DNA from: an uncultured Mucilaginibacter sp.
GTDB lineage: Bacteria; Bacteroidota; Bacteroidia; Sphingobacteriales; Sphingobacteriaceae
Reading direction: 5' to 3'
DNA: 64,000 nt
Assembly (NCBI GenBank): GCA_903891475.1
Contig: CAITEP010000029.1
Location: 17,264 to 81,263 of the forward strand
Shown in pieces: positions 63,908 through 64,000 of the stretch; position 1 is the first letter of the stretch; each line of letters begins with the position of its first letter. A program made the position numbers and the translations under genes. The notes beneath the pieces were generated by a model. It searched no databases and was not told where the DNA came from. It worked only from the letters and a program-made list of their open reading frames with translations.

Positions 63908-64000
63908 GATTAAATACGTCCCATAAATCAGAAGAGGAAACGAGCTCTGCCGGAGGGCAACTTGTTAGCAATATGATTTATAGAACTAAAGCTGAGCCGC
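63908..64000. other. Compositionally distinct fragment at the right edge
   Basis: After an AT-rich gap the sequence becomes richer in G and C. ATAAATCA (63923-63930) and TGATTTAT (63974-63981) form an 8-bp inverted repeat enclosing a small hairpin TGCC-GGAG-GGCA. A minus-strand frame enters from the right edge and stops near 63931. It could be the end of a gene or of an insertion element; the window stops too early to tell. Confidence 0.3.

Noticed and set aside
1..64000. tRNA, rRNA, riboswitch, prophage or anti-phage defence locus
   Set aside because: I looked through the intergenic stretches by eye and saw no cloverleaf, conserved T-arm, known riboswitch core, integrase, transposase or defence gene cluster. 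A covariance-model search would be needed to exclude small RNAs.

Overview
The window looks like an ordinary chromosomal segment of a low-GC member of the Bacteroidota, most probably family Sphingobacteriaceae (Pedobacter/Mucilaginibacter relatives). This placement is inferred from type IX secretion (T9SS) C-terminal sorting domains, many Bacteroidota-style -7 boxes (TAnnTTTG), weak Shine-Dalgarno sites, a split DsbD, a bacillithiol glycosyltransferase (BshA), a GldL-like mini-protein, paired DUF2339/DUF3999 genes and a PID-CTERM-like tail. I see no tRNA, rRNA, CRISPR array, phage, plasmid or complete insertion sequence.

Layout. 0-3.3 kb: a GMC oxidoreductase whose usual partner would lie off the left edge, a 66-residue orphan and an outer-membrane barrel protein. 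3.5-8.1 kb: pfkA with a terminator-like hairpin against its start codon, a two-gene DsbD, birA and divergent rsfS. 8.2-12.2 kb: ftsH, a LUD-domain protein and an SPL-type radical SAM enzyme. 12.3-15.3 kb: nrnA followed by two envelope FKBP isomerases. 15.5-18.8 kb: ndk, a membrane EEP-family enzyme with a rhomboid, and msrA. 19.0-28.3 kb: a pentose phosphate operon on the minus strand, transcribed PPGK-like glucokinase, tkt, rpiA, tal, HAD phosphatase, gnd, zwf, pgl. A 16-bp perfect palindrome lies upstream of it and GTTGNNN heptamer repeats lie inside it. 28.5-34.8 kb: a GH78-like rhamnosidase and a divergent membrane cluster. 34.8-41.3 kb: selU-selD-helicase operon, a divergent DEAD-box helicase with a TTG start, and a receiver-like small protein. 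41.3-42.6 kb: serS.

43.0-51.7 kb holds the most striking locus: a 2659-residue secreted protein of five near-identical modules. Each module has a leader, exactly six NHL repeats (30 in all, predicted as five six-bladed propellers) and a putative-Ig segment, with a TIG/IPT domain linking consecutive modules. A T9SS tail follows, and its stop codon overlaps the start of a lipoprotein gene (TAATG). 51.8-57.2 kb: DUF2911 protein, bshA, a serine hydrolase carrying a remnant of a GH3 C-terminal domain, and an overlapping amidohydrolase. 57.3-59.9 kb: mutL, with an altered endonuclease motif, and a second rhomboid. 60.3-63.9 kb: a large T9SS protein and a 76-residue PID-CTERM-like protein. A compositionally different fragment reaches the right edge.

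How the genes work together: the 19-28 kb operon plus pfkA encodes glucose phosphorylation, the oxidative branch and most of the non-oxidative branch of central sugar metabolism, lacking only rpe. selD and selU together suffice for 2-selenouridine in tRNA. Several loci build or serve the envelope: DsbD, FKBPs, T9SS cargo and lipoproteins. No complete new defence or mobile system is visible. The best candidates for novelty are the five-propeller protein with its coupled lipoprotein, the heptamer repeats, the pfkA leader hairpin and the palindrome upstream of the sugar operon.
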